Counted from the first letter of the stretch, positions 7,092 through 16,188 are shown. The stretch: DNA of 16,188 nucleotides from Pedobacter sp. (GCA_004295885.1 SEDG01000026.1:1-16188), one strand, 5' to 3'. Notes: a model not told the origin generated them from the sequence alone. A program made the numbers and translations.

Positions 7092-10000
7092 TGTCTTTAC
7101 TTATCAATCTGATGATGTAACTGTAACTGTATTTTTTTTCCATTAATTGGTACGGAGCATGTGGCAATGCGCCCCAACTGTTATCTCCACCTACACCGCG
7201 TTGTTTAAGGTCTATATTTAAAAACACATTTCTCCTTAATGGAAGATCAGTTGGATGTTGTTGTTTTTTAGTTAACCCTGGATCTAAGTCTTCGGTAGAA
7301 TGATTGATCGCGGTGAATGAAAGTGGTTGCAAACCTTCAATCAAAATCCCTTTTCCTTGCTCATCGGTTAAACTTAGCCACCTTACATCGGTTTTATTAC
7401 CACTTTCTTGCGGTCTAATGTATCCTTTATAATATTGATTTTCTACCTTATCGTTATACAAACCCACAAAAGAAGAAAAGTTTCTATCGCTATAATTTTC
7501 ATGTGGACCGCGACCATAATAACTCAAATAATCAAATCGCTGTGCTAATTCGGTGCGCATTCCAAATCTTGGCAACTCTGGCAAATCCCTTCCAGTCATA
7601 TCTATAACCGCAGTAACCTTTACGGCGCCATCATTTCCAATTAAGTAAGTAACCGTATAAGGAACTTTAATGTTGCTCAATTCGTAGTTAACACGAATAA
7701 ATTGTCCACTATCTGTCTGTTTTGATACATCAACATTTAACAATTTTTTATTGTCATGAGCCGAACGCCAGATTCCTAGTCTAGATGGCATGTTATTGCC
7801 AAAATCATTATCGGTTGGTGCCCTCCAAAAATAAGGTTCTGGGAAATTATTCATCCCGCCCCCATCATCTTTGCTGTATCTTGTAAACTTTCCAGTTTGT
7901 GTATCAAACTCACCATGTACATCACCTGCATCGAAGGTAAGTTTGTTCTGTTTTGTACCTGTTTTTAATAACGTTTCAGTTTTCTGGCTTTTAGCAAAAA
8001 AATCTCCTGCATATTTAAATTGCTCTTTAGCAACTTCAAATCCAGCTGGCAGCATAGCTGATGGAGTTTTACGATAGGCATACACATTCAAATAAAACTC
8101 AGTTCCTTCCATGGCTTTTATCATAGGGAGGCTTAATTTCACGTCTTTTTTCATGTGCGGATTCAATGCAACTTCAAAACTCCCTTCTTTAAAAACTTTG
8201 CCATTGCTTAGTAATTTCCATTTAAAGTTATACTCATTAAGATTAGTAAAGTCGTACAAATTCTCAATGACCAAACTTCCTTTTGAAATATCTTTTGAGC
8301 TAAACTGAATGTATTGATAAACCTTTCTTACTTCGAACGCCCCTGGATGAGGTTCTCTCGTAGGACCTACTAGTCCGTTAGCTAGAAAATTTTCATCATT
8401 TTGTAAATAAAAACCGCCCAAATCGCCTCCATAAGCCCAAAAAGTACTGCCATTTGCATCTTTAGCCCTTATTCCTTGGTCTACCCAATCCCAAATAAAA
8501 CCACCTTGCATGTGTTTACTACTTCTTATAATGTCATAATATTCCTGAAAATTACCACTACTGTTCCCCATTGCATGAGAATATTCACACATGATGTAGG
8601 GTCTTTTCTTAGTGGTGTCGGCAGCATATCTTTTCATATTGCCAATGCTTGGGTACATCGGACAAACGATGTCTGTATTCCAATCTTCGCCTGCCTGCTC
8701 AAACTGAACTGGACGTGTATTGTCTCTTTGTTTAATCCATTTATAATTATCATGAAACACTGGTCCGTTACCAGATTCATTTCCCAGCGACCAAATGATA
8801 ATAGAAGCGTGGTTTTTATCCCTTTCTACCATTCTAACTGTTCTATCTGTATGTGCTACAGCCCATTCTGGCAAATAGGCTGGGTGTTTTGTCTTGTCAA
8901 ACCAACCTTGCAATTCGGCCCCCATCCCATGTGTCTCAATGTTTGCTTCATCAACTAAATAAAAACCATATTCATCACATAGTTTATACCAAAGAGGATC
9001 ATTCGGATAATGTGAAAGCCTAACAGCATTTATGTTAAATTCTTTCATTAAACGAATGTCCTTTAACATTACTTCTTTAGAAGTGGTATGTCCAGTTACA
9101 TCATCATGTTCATGCCTATTTACACCATGCACATAAGTTGCTACGCCATTAATCAACAACTGTGCATTTTTAATCTCCACTTTTCTGAAGCCGATTTTCG
9201 CTCCGGTAACTGCTACTTGTTTGCCTTTGCTGTCTCTTAATGTAATGATGCAATTGTATAAATTCGGTTGTTCTGCATTCCATTTTAAAGGGTTTTTAAT
9301 AATACCTGAGACATTTATACTCTGTATAGTATCGACCGATGCATTAAGAGATTGAGTTTTTTGAAAGACAGGTTTTCCGTTTTTATCTAATAAAGAAACT
9401 ATAACTGAGCCACTTTCGAGTTCCGTTTTAGCAAACCTCCTTACATCAATTGCTGCACTAAATAAACCATTGGTGTAAGTTTGATCTAGATCTCCTTTTA
9501 AAAAGAAATCCCAAACTGTTTGTTTCGGCATCGAAAAGAGGTAAACATTTCTTTCTATCCCGCTTAAGCGCCAAAAATCTTGATCTTCTAAATAACTTCC
9601 ATCGTGCCAACGAAAAACCTGAACCGCCAATTGGTTAGCTCCCTTTTTAAGAAATGGAGTAATATTAAATTCTGCTGGGGTTTTTGAAGCCTTTGTCATA
9701 CCCACTTTTTTACCATTCACATAAATGAAAGCACAGCCAGTGATAGAACCAAAATGAATTAAAATCTCTCTGTTTTCCCAGTTTTCTGGAATAGAAAAAG
9801 TTTTTCTATAAGTGCCTACCGGATTATTCTCGCCAATAAATGGTGGATTTTTAGGATAAGGGTAAGTAATATTGGTATAAATTGGAATACCAAAACCATT
9901 CAATTCCCAATTTGATGGTACGTTTATATTTGCCCAGCCGCCATCATTTAAATCTGTTTTATAGAAATCTTTAACCCGATCTGCATATTTGTCAACATAA

Positions 10001-10212
10001 TTAAATTTCCATTGTCCATTCAAAGATTGATAGTAGGAAGATTTGGCATAATCATCTTCAATTACCTCTTTTTCTGAATCAAAAAGCATAAAACTAGCAT
10101 GCGCTTTCTCTTTACCTTGATCAACCAAATTTGGATTTTCCCAATCGTTGTTTTGGGCATTTACATGTCCGAAACCTAAAAAAATAATGGCAGTTAATAA
10201 TGTTTTTTTCAT
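7075..10212 (-). CDS. GH2 beta-galactosidase, LacZ-type five-domain enzyme
   Basis: 1045 residues, close to E. coli LacZ in length and layout. A Sec signal peptide (MKKTLLTAIIFLGFGHVNA, cleaved near 19/20) places it in the periplasm. The jelly-roll sugar-binding domain spans ~60-225 (NGQWKFNYVD, VPSNWELNGFGIPIYTN) and an immunoglobulin-like domain ~230-340. The TIM barrel spans ~345-640 with HGVNRHEHD (362), VRLSHYPNDP (397) and VDEANIETHGMG (420). The acid/base E479 lies in SLGNESGNG and the nucleophile E543 in MCEYSHAMGNSSG. After a linking beta domain, the small-chain-like C-terminal domain begins near 755 and holds the RAPTDND (797-803) and GVGGDNSWG (1006-1014) signatures; the Trp corresponds to the LacZ substrate-stacking residue. 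All expected active-site residues are present, so it should hydrolyse terminal non-reducing beta-galactose. The leader region contains hairpins and no clear Shine-Dalgarno sequence. Confidence 0.95.
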   Translation of the reverse strand: MKKTLLTAIIFLGFGHVNAQNNDWENPNLVDQGKEKAHASFMLFDSEKEVIEDDYAKSSYYQSLNGQWKFNYVDKYADRVKDFYKTDLNDGGWANINVPSNWELNGFGIPIYTNITYPYPKNPPFIGENNPVGTYRKTFSIPENWENREILIHFGSITGCAFIYVNGKKVGMTKASKTPAEFNITPFLKKGANQLAVQVFRWHDGSYLEDQDFWRLSGIERNVYLFSMPKQTVWDFFLKGDLDQTYTNGLFSAAIDVRRFAKTELESGSVIVSLLDKNGKPVFQKTQSLNASVDTIQSINVSGIIKNPLKWNAEQPNLYNCIITLRDSKGKQVAVTGAKIGFRKVEIKNAQLLINGVATYVHGVNRHEHDDVTGHTTSKEVMLKDIRLMKEFNINAVRLSHYPNDPLWYKLCDEYGFYLVDEANIETHGMGAELQGWFDKTKHPAYLPEWAVAHTDRTVRMVERDKNHASIIIWSLGNESGNGPVFHDNYKWIKQRDNTRPVQFEQAGEDWNTDIVCPMYPSIGNMKRYAADTTKKRPYIMCEYSHAMGNSSGNFQEYYDIIRSSKHMQGGFIWDWVDQGIRAKDANGSTFWAYGGDLGGFYLQNDENFLANGLVGPTREPHPGAFEVRKVYQYIQFSSKDISKGSLVIENLYDFTNLNEYNFKWKLLSNGKVFKEGSFEVALNPHMKKDVKLSLPMIKAMEGTEFYLNVYAYRKTPSAMLPAGFEVAKEQFKYAGDFFAKSQKTETLLKTGTKQNKLTFDAGDVHGEFDTQTGKFTRYSKDDGGGMNNFPEPYFWRAPTDNDFGNNMPSRLGIWRSAHDNKKLLNVDVSKQTDSGQFIRVNYELSNIKVPYTVTYLIGNDGAVKVTAVIDMTGRDLPELPRFGMRTELAQRFDYLSYYGRGPHENYSDRNFSSFVGLYNDKVENQYYKGYIRPQESGNKTDVRWLSLTDEQGKGILIEGLQPLSFTAINHSTEDLDPGLTKKQQHPTDLPLRRNVFLNIDLKQRGVGGDNSWGALPHAPYQLMEKKYSYSYIIRLISKDNAQAK

Positions 10213-10260
10213 TTCTTGTGTGATAATTTTAGGAGCGGCTAATATCGATATCGAAAATTT

Positions 10261-10302
10261 GGGGATTAAAATCCCCTAACAGCTTATAAAAAAGCAGTTA
10301 GG
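10261..10302 (-). terminator. Two abutting hairpins between susD and the GH2 gene (possible attenuator or RNA processing site)
   Basis: In transcript order, the first hairpin pairs 10297-10302 with 10275-10280 (six pairs, CCTAAC/GTTAGG) and 10292-10295 with 10282-10285, separated by one mismatch, around a 6-nt loop. The second is a perfect six-pair stem, GGGGAT-TTTA-ATCCCC, at 10276-10261, followed by AAATTTT. They share two bases (10275-10276), so full pairing of both is exclusive. The set lies 20 nt after the SusD stop. The weak U-run suggests partial termination or 3'-end protection of the susCD message. The rest of the 109-nt gap holds a perfect palindrome TCGATATCGA at 10245-10254. Confidence 0.5.
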
Positions 10303-10321
10303 AGAAAAAATCAATAAAAAT

Positions 10322-12091
10322 TTAGTAACCAGGGTTTTGAACCATTGAAGGCATTTTGGCGACCTCAGATTGTGGAATAGGCATCAAATAATGTTGTTCA
10401 TTAAATACGTGCGCCCTAATGGTATTGGCTACTTGATAAGTATAATTAGAACCTGTGGTACCAATTCTTGTAATGTTGATAGCCTTATTGTATCCATTAT
10501 TTACCGCTACGGCAATCTTCCATCTTCTAATATCATTCCAGCGATGGTCTTCATTCATTAATTCTATTCTACGTTCGTTCTGAATAACCAAACGCATTTC
10601 GTCAACAGTCATATTTGCTTTTAAACCATACAAATTATCGGCCCCTGGCAAAATGCCTGCACGTTTTCTAATCGCTATCAATCGAGGATAGGCTAAGGCA
10701 GTTTGACCACTTTCATTAATAGCTTCTGAATAATTTAATAAAATTTCGGCATAGCGAATCAATGGCCAACCTCTTTCGGTGTTGAATGAACTGTTCGCAG
10801 AAATGTTCTCGTCGCACATTTTACGAGAATAATAACCTGTAGTTGTTGCCCCAGTACCATTGGTAGCATATCCATCAGTGGCTGCACCGGCATAAGTATT
10901 AACTGCCACTTTAGAACTTGTAGTTGTACTGTAATATAGAGATTGATTATAGATTATTGAGTAGCCAAACCTAGGGTCCCGGTTAACATAAGGGTTAGCG
11001 GGATCATAACCAGATGTTGCATCAGTAATTGCCTTTCCATTTCTCATGGGAAATGCCTCTGCCAGTTGATGCGTTGGCGTTGAGTTTTTCGCTCCCCCTC
11101 TACTAGGTGGATTATAATTGACCTCCATATCTCTATTATTTCCTCTATTGAAATTAAAAATATATTCAGTGTTTACCCTTTTTAGAAATAGATTATAAAA
11201 ACCAAAACCCGGTGCAGTAACATTATCTTCATTTAAAGCATAATAATTAGCGTTAATTACTTCTAGAGCTGCATCAGCAGCTTTTTGCCAATGACTTACA
11301 TTATAACTAGTATAACTTACCAAGGGTTTTGTTATTGCAGATGCCTGTGAAATTGCCCCGCCATTAAATAATGGACTTGCTGCGTAAAGTAACACTCTTG
11401 ATTTTAATGCTAAACATGCACCTCTTGTTGCACGGCCATAATCTTGCTCTTGATATCCTAATGGTGATGGTACATTTGGAAGCGGGAGGATTGCCGCAGC
11501 AGCATCTAATTCTGAAGTGATATAATCTACAGTTGCTTGAAAAGAAGATCTTGGTAAATCAATTACATCTTCAATTCCATAAACTGCGTCTCCTTCTAAT
11601 GGCACACCACCAAAGTTTATCATTAACAAATGATAATACCACGCTCTTAAATACCTTAACTCGCCAGTAATTCTTTTCTTAGTGGCTACATTAAGTGGTG
11701 TAACAGGTAACTTAGACAGCATTAAATTCACTCTTCTAATGTTTGCATAAGGTGTTCCCCAAAAATCTGGGATGGTAGTTCTATCCCAAAAAGTATTTGG
11801 AGATAGAGATCCGTTATACATTATTACCGCGAATTGCCCCACTCCAGAATAAGCATATTCAGCATCATCAGTAGCTACTTCAGTATTACCATGACTACTA
11901 AATCTTCCTTTATTAAAGCTATAGCCAACTGCACTGTATATTTGAGTTAAGAAGCGCATGGTTTTAACACTATCAGCAAAAACAGTTGCTTCAGTTTCGC
12001 CAGTATCGGCTTTTGCATCCAAAAAATCGGTGCCTTTTTTACATGATGCAAATGCAGCACATAATGTTATTATAAAAATTATCTTTTTCAT
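10322..12091 (-). CDS. SusD/RagB-family nutrient-binding outer-membrane lipoprotein
   Basis: 589 residues. The signal MKKIIFIITLCAAFASC ends in a lipobox with the modified Cys at 17, followed by KKGTDFLDA, the usual start of a mature SusD protein. The N-terminal helical region contains RFLTQIYSAVGYSF and the conserved ELRYLRAWYYHLLMINFGGVPL. The middle has the tetratricopeptide-like signature RATRGACLALKSRVLLYAASPLFNGG in pieces. The C-terminal half has AEAFPMRNGKAI, YANPYVNRDPRFGYSII-like text, RYAEILLNYSEAINE and NERRIELMNEDHRWNDIRRWK, ending in QNPGY. All are hallmarks of the family. It caps the SusC barrel and delivers glycan, and it starts 11 nt after the SusC stop, the normal pairing. 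The bound glycan cannot be deduced from the sequence. Confidence 0.95.
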   Translation of the reverse strand: MKKIIFIITLCAAFASCKKGTDFLDAKADTGETEATVFADSVKTMRFLTQIYSAVGYSFNKGRFSSHGNTEVATDDAEYAYSGVGQFAVIMYNGSLSPNTFWDRTTIPDFWGTPYANIRRVNLMLSKLPVTPLNVATKKRITGELRYLRAWYYHLLMINFGGVPLEGDAVYGIEDVIDLPRSSFQATVDYITSELDAAAAILPLPNVPSPLGYQEQDYGRATRGACLALKSRVLLYAASPLFNGGAISQASAITKPLVSYTSYNVSHWQKAADAALEVINANYYALNEDNVTAPGFGFYNLFLKRVNTEYIFNFNRGNNRDMEVNYNPPSRGGAKNSTPTHQLAEAFPMRNGKAITDATSGYDPANPYVNRDPRFGYSIIYNQSLYYSTTTSSKVAVNTYAGAATDGYATNGTGATTTGYYSRKMCDENISANSSFNTERGWPLIRYAEILLNYSEAINESGQTALAYPRLIAIRKRAGILPGADNLYGLKANMTVDEMRLVIQNERRIELMNEDHRWNDIRRWKIAVAVNNGYNKAINITRIGTTGSNYTYQVANTIRAHVFNEQHYLMPIPQSEVAKMPSMVQNPGY

Positions 12092-12102
12092 TCTGTTAAC
12101 AA

Positions 12103-15100
12103 TTAAAATGTAACACTTAAGCCAAAATTGATCATTTGCTGAGGTGGATATTTGATTCGGTCTGCACCAGAGTTAGATTCTGGGTCAAACTGATATCTTT
12201 TATTTAGGTTAGACCAAGTAACCAAGTTATATCCGTTCACATAAGCTCTTAAGTTCTGAATATTTAATTTTTGGGTAATCTTTTTACCAAAGTTGTAGTT
12301 GATTTCCGCATTTTTTAACCTTAAATAATTACCCGAAACAAACCAGAAAGTAGATGGATAAGCTGTTGGACTACTTAAACCCGGAGTAAAAGATAGCAAA
12401 GGATATTGGGCCTTATCTCCAAGCTCTGGTGTCCAAGAATTTTGATGAACCTCAGTTAAGTTAGAACTAAAAGCTTGAATAGCTTCTGCAACTCCCCTTA
12501 CATTAAAGTTCGTAGCTGCCTGAAATAACAAACTAACCCCGAAACCTTTATATCCAGCCCTTAACTCCAAGCCATAATTTGAGTTGGGTAAGTTCGGAAA
12601 GCCATTGATAGACTGATCATAAGTATCAATCTTACCATCGCCATTCATATCTTCATACTTCAAATCTCCAATCCTAGCTGCAATTGGTGTTTTAGGGCTT
12701 GAAGCAATATCTGCCGCTGATGTGTAAAAACCAATAAATTTGTAGGTTAAAATTTGTCCGATACTATTGCCAGTAAATGCCTGGTAAGGATAAGCTGCCT
12801 TTGGCTCATCTTGATAAATGATTTTGTTTTTAGCCAAGGAGTAATTTGCCCTAACACCGAAAGTTACGTTACCTATTTGATCCTTATAATTTAGTTCAAT
12901 CTCACCACCCTTGTTTTCTACTTCCCCTAAGTTTACTGGCGGCAAGCCCACACCAAAAATAGATGAAACAGTACCTCTAGTTGTTAAAATATCACTTCTC
13001 ACATTATAGAACAAATCGATAGAACCCGTTAGTTTACTTTTAAACAAACCAAATTCCATTGCAACGTCAGCTTTTTTCTCTTTTTCCCACGTTACATTAG
13101 TGTTTGCCAGTGTACCTTCAACAAATCCAGTTTGTGTATTGTCTGAAAAACCAAAAGAAGCACCATTTCCATTGTTATAGTTCTGTTGATAAGAATAACT
13201 GAAGTTATCACCAATTCTATCGTTACCAACAATACCATAAGAACCCCTGAATTTTAAATAATCAACGACTTGTATGTTGTCTTGCCAAAATTTCTCATTA
13301 GAAACCACCCATCCGGCAGATGCCGCAGGAAAGAAACCATATTTTTTACCGCTTACAAAACGATCAGACCCATTATAACCTGCGTTAAATTGAAATAAGT
13401 ATTTATCTGCATAATCATAACCAACCCTACCTGTATAACCTTTAAAGTTATTTGGCACAAAGTTGTAAACTGCATTGGAGTTAAACTTAATGACAGAGTT
13501 TAGGTTAGTTAAAGCTGTTCCGTAAACATGATGATTACCTAAAGTTCTATCGTAATTCAAAATGATTTGAGTAGTTAAATTTCTAATTGTATTTCCAGAA
13601 CCATAACCAATAAAGTAACGACGAACCCTGTAAATATTTGGATCACGAGGTTCGTAAGTTTTTGTTGTAGAATCGTATATAAAGGAAGGGAATTGATCTC
13701 TTGTCATACTTCTAGTATAATCATAAGTACTTGCATAAGATAGTACTCCTTTTAAAGAGAGACCTTCGGCAAGGAAATCTAGTTTTTGGGTTGCATTGGC
13801 AACCAAGTTCATATTGTTACCATATTTACGGTTATAACCGTAATGGGTGATTCTACCTACGATATTATTCTGGTTATAATTGGGATTTTCATCTCTTTGC
13901 CATTTACTGTAGCCATAACTGCCATCCGGATTATACACTGGGTAATTAAATGGTGATAACGATAAAAAGCTTACATAATCATAAAAAATGTCGTTATAAC
14001 CAAAAGCACTACCTATGTTATTGGTATTGGTTACGCCAAGGTTTCCATACAAATCCACCCTAAGGTCTAAAGTTTTTGTGGCCTTAATATCCAAGTTAGA
14101 TCTATAGTTGTATCTGGTGTAATAAAAATTAGAATTTACACCTTGTTCCTTTCCATAATTCTTCAACATTCCGTCTTGAAAGAGAAAGCCTGCCGAAACG
14201 AAATATTTAACTTTTTCTGTACCTCCCGTAATATCAAAATTTCCCTTCACCTGTTTACTATAGTCTTTAAAGAGGATGTCTTTCCAATCGTTATTCGGGT
14301 GTCCGTAAGGATCACTACCATCTTTATATTTTTGTAAATCATCTGGCGTAAACCTAACTGCTAAACCATCATTAACTCTGGCTTTATTGTATAAAACGGC
14401 GGTTTCGTACGAATCCAAGAATTCTGGTATCACAGTAGGTTTCATTACACTAAATTCATTTCTGTAAGTAATTTGAGGTGGACCTAACTTTCCTCTTCTG
14501 GTAGTTACCACCAAAACACCATTTGCACCTTTAATACCGTAGATTGCGGTAGTAGCGGCATCTTTTAAGATACTGATGTTTTCTACTTCATTTGCATCAA
14601 TTGCCGCAAACTGCTCTGGACTATATTCAATGTCATCCACAATGATGAGCGGTGTAGTAGAACCTCCATTATAAGAACTCACTCCACGAATAAAAAAAGT
14701 AGCGCCATCGGCTCCTGGAGCACCTGATCGTTGTTGCGAGAAAAATCCTGGTAATCTACCCACCAAGGTATTCTGTAAACTTGCTGAAGGATTTTGCCTA
14801 ATTTCTGCACCAGAAACAGTGCTTATCGCTCCCGTTAAAGTAATTTTTTTCTGTTTACCGTAACCCACTACTACTACCTGATCTAAGCCCTTTGCATCTT
14901 CTAACAACCGAATGTTAACCGAAGTTTTTGAGCCTACTTCAACTTCTTGAGTTAGCATCCCTATATAAGATACAATCAGCGTTTTACTGTTACCTTTTAA
15001 AGTAATTGAAAATTTACCATTGTTATCTGTAGAAACACCATTACTTTGCAGGCCTTTTTCTTTAACAGAAGCACCTGCAACTGGGCCAGCATCATCAGTA

Positions 15101-15192
15101 ACCGTACCGGTTATCGACTGGTTTTGTGCCATTGCAAAACTCGATGTAAATAACATCAGTAGCACCAGCAAATATTTATATATATATTTCAT
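12103..15192 (-). CDS. SusC/RagA-family TonB-dependent outer-membrane transporter
   Basis: 1029 residues. The signal peptide ends at FAMA/QNQ (about 22/23). A carboxypeptidase-regulatory-like beta-sandwich follows (~25-98: ITGTVTDDAGPVAGASVKEK ... VSYIGMLTQEVEV), then the TonB-box region LDQVVVVGYGKQKK (103-116). The plug domain spans ~117-236 and ends in the family signature GIKGANGVLVVTTRRGK (219-235). The remainder is a 22-stranded barrel rich in Tyr/Asn strands, with LRLKNAEINYNFGKK and NGYNLVTWSNL near the end and a terminal GLSVTF. This imports oligosaccharides across the outer membrane using TonB energy. It begins 33 nt after the stop of an upstream SusD gene and precedes its own SusD partner by 11 nt. 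No N-terminal signalling (STN) domain is visible, so it is not an obvious anti-sigma-linked transducer. Confidence 0.95.
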   Translation of the reverse strand: MKYIYKYLLVLLMLFTSSFAMAQNQSITGTVTDDAGPVAGASVKEKGLQSNGVSTDNNGKFSITLKGNSKTLIVSYIGMLTQEVEVGSKTSVNIRLLEDAKGLDQVVVVGYGKQKKITLTGAISTVSGAEIRQNPSASLQNTLVGRLPGFFSQQRSGAPGADGATFFIRGVSSYNGGSTTPLIIVDDIEYSPEQFAAIDANEVENISILKDAATTAIYGIKGANGVLVVTTRRGKLGPPQITYRNEFSVMKPTVIPEFLDSYETAVLYNKARVNDGLAVRFTPDDLQKYKDGSDPYGHPNNDWKDILFKDYSKQVKGNFDITGGTEKVKYFVSAGFLFQDGMLKNYGKEQGVNSNFYYTRYNYRSNLDIKATKTLDLRVDLYGNLGVTNTNNIGSAFGYNDIFYDYVSFLSLSPFNYPVYNPDGSYGYSKWQRDENPNYNQNNIVGRITHYGYNRKYGNNMNLVANATQKLDFLAEGLSLKGVLSYASTYDYTRSMTRDQFPSFIYDSTTKTYEPRDPNIYRVRRYFIGYGSGNTIRNLTTQIILNYDRTLGNHHVYGTALTNLNSVIKFNSNAVYNFVPNNFKGYTGRVGYDYADKYLFQFNAGYNGSDRFVSGKKYGFFPAASAGWVVSNEKFWQDNIQVVDYLKFRGSYGIVGNDRIGDNFSYSYQQNYNNGNGASFGFSDNTQTGFVEGTLANTNVTWEKEKKADVAMEFGLFKSKLTGSIDLFYNVRSDILTTRGTVSSIFGVGLPPVNLGEVENKGGEIELNYKDQIGNVTFGVRANYSLAKNKIIYQDEPKAAYPYQAFTGNSIGQILTYKFIGFYTSAADIASSPKTPIAARIGDLKYEDMNGDGKIDTYDQSINGFPNLPNSNYGLELRAGYKGFGVSLLFQAATNFNVRGVAEAIQAFSSNLTEVHQNSWTPELGDKAQYPLLSFTPGLSSPTAYPSTFWFVSGNYLRLKNAEINYNFGKKITQKLNIQNLRAYVNGYNLVTWSNLNKRYQFDPESNSGADRIKYPPQQMINFGLSVTF

Positions 15193-15225
15193 ATGATCTC
15201 TTTAATTTAGATTTACACCAATTAA

Positions 15226-16188
15226 CTACCAGCCTTCGTTTTGAAGAAGTTTACTGTTTTTCGTTGTTTCTGAATATGGAACCGGTAAGTGGTACAGCTT
15301 ATTACTGAAAGTTATCGTGCTTACAGGCACGGTTTCATAGGTTAAAACATTTGTTGGGCTTTTTGTAATTTTTGTTCCACTTAGTGTTCCGTTCAAAACT
15401 GTTGGTGCAATTTTCCAACGGCGGACATCCCAAAAACGATGTTCTTCAAAAGCAAGTTCTACTCTTCTTTCGTTCATAATTAATGTTCTCATGTCTGTTT
15501 GTGAAATACCTACCGGAATACCATAACGAGAGGTTGCCCCAGCAGTAATACCGGCTCTTGCCCTCAACAACTTGATTTGAGTTACGGCATCTTCAGTTCT
15601 GCCTACCTCATTTAAGGCTTCTGCATAGTTTAGCAAGATTTCGCCATATCTAAATAGTACAAAATTGTGATACTGATTGGTGTAAGTAGTATTGGTAGAG
15701 AAGTTTGCCATAAACTTGCGCAAATAATAACCAGTACGGGTTTGTACAATCGAACCTCCAGGCTTATCTAAGCCACCTTCGTAAGTTTGTACAGCTCTAT
15801 TTAGCCAAGTCATCCCGTTATAAAACACCGTATTATCTAAACGTAAATCTCTATTTGCATAAGGAGTTGCAGCTACGTAACCTGAGGCAGGGTCTGTAAT
15901 TGGCAAACCATTTCTCATGGTAAATGATTTCACAAACTCTTCCGTAGGACTTGTTCTTCCATTACTTACAGCCGGACTGCCATAACCAGAAGGTGCATTG
16001 TTTGTTTCTACCGATGTATTTGTAGCACCTTGTTTGTTTAAGATAACTTCTGTGTTTTTATTGGTAATAAATATATTAGTGAACGTAGGTTGAAGCTGAT
16101 AATAGCCTAATGCTTGCAATTCTTCTGCAGCTGCGATTACATTTTGCCAACGTGTTGCATCGTAAGTTGGATAACCTGTTAATGCTTT
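15226..16188 (-). CDS. Second SusD/RagB-family lipoprotein, 5' part outside the window
   Basis: The frame is open to the window edge, giving 320 visible codons; the N-terminus lies upstream. The visible part begins KALTGYPTYDATRWQNVIAA, the typical mid-protein segment of SusD where a Trp-containing helix precedes the residues that become the surface strands. It continues with SFTMRNGLPITDPASGY, ATPYANRDLRLDNTVF, LFRYGEILLNYAEALNEVG, NERRVELAFEEHRFWDVRRWK and a terminal LLQNEGW, all family features. Its sequence differs clearly from the SusD at 10322-12091, so the locus has two distinct binding proteins. By convention its own SusC partner should lie immediately upstream. A TTG at 16119 is not a plausible start, because coding similarity extends beyond it. 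Confidence 0.93.
   Translation of the reverse strand, partial: KALTGYPTYDATRWQNVIAAAEELQALGYYQLQPTFTNIFITNKNTEVILNKQGATNTSVETNNAPSGYGSPAVSNGRTSPTEEFVKSFTMRNGLPITDPASGYVAATPYANRDLRLDNTVFYNGMTWLNRAVQTYEGGLDKPGGSIVQTRTGYYLRKFMANFSTNTTYTNQYHNFVLFRYGEILLNYAEALNEVGRTEDAVTQIKLLRARAGITAGATSRYGIPVGISQTDMRTLIMNERRVELAFEEHRFWDVRRWKIAPTVLNGTLSGTKITKSPTNVLTYETVPVSTITFSNKLYHLPVPYSETTKNSKLLQNEGW

Noticed and set aside
8476..8958. 160-codon open frame on the plus strand
   Set aside because: It lies wholly antisense to the well-supported GH2 catalytic barrel, has a composition unlike a real protein of this genome, and matches no recognisable family.
10245..10254. Palindrome TCGATATCGA as a dedicated operator
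   Set aside because: A single 10-bp palindrome in AT-rich DNA with no second copy seen is not enough for a separate call.

Overview
The window looks like a chromosomal piece of a Bacteroidota, most likely of the Sphingobacteriaceae (Pedobacter-like). The reasons are the SusC/SusD-type genes, the AT-rich DNA, the absence of clear Shine-Dalgarno sequences before most starts, SusC-style N-termini carrying a carboxypeptidase-regulatory-like domain, and a giant Ig-repeat surface protein. Every supported gene lies on the minus strand, so transcription runs from high to low coordinates. No RNA gene, CRISPR array, transposase or attachment site was found.

Region 16188-5039 is a compact polysaccharide utilization locus (PUL). 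In transcription order it holds: the C-terminal part of a SusD-like lipoprotein, cut by the window edge; a SusC-like TonB-dependent transporter; a second SusD-like lipoprotein; a GH2 beta-galactosidase of the LacZ type; a GH16 endo-glycanase lipoprotein; and a galactokinase-family protein. Spacers are 33, 11, 109, -17 (overlap) and 22 nt, so this is probably one operon whose promoter, partner SusC and regulator lie upstream, outside the window. The expected division of labour is that surface GH16 cuts a glycan, SusC/SusD import the oligosaccharides, and periplasmic GH2 releases terminal beta-galactose. A beta-galactan, such as the beta-1,3-galactan backbone of type II arabinogalactan, is the best guess but is inferred. 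The only long gap inside the operon (10213-10321) carries two abutting hairpins that could tune expression of the enzymes below the transport genes.

The most notable gene is the galactokinase homologue at 5039-6190. It keeps the fold length, the catalytic-base Asp and several structural signatures, but all three GHMP signature motifs are altered, including the galactose-binding residues. It may be a pseudokinase or sugar sensor, or may have a different substrate.

Region 5038-4648 is non-coding DNA with unusual structure: a 10-bp G/C-rich inverted repeat, and a series of TGGGTAATT-like boxes spaced about two helical turns apart.

Region 4647-1 encodes a very large secreted Ig-repeat/adhesin-like protein with an IgGFc-binding-like N-terminal region, a DUF11 domain and many Ig-like domains. 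Its reading frame is broken near 702-711. The downstream frame remains open to the window edge and encodes 99-residue tandem repeats, so the gene is frameshifted, or the sequence has an error at that point.
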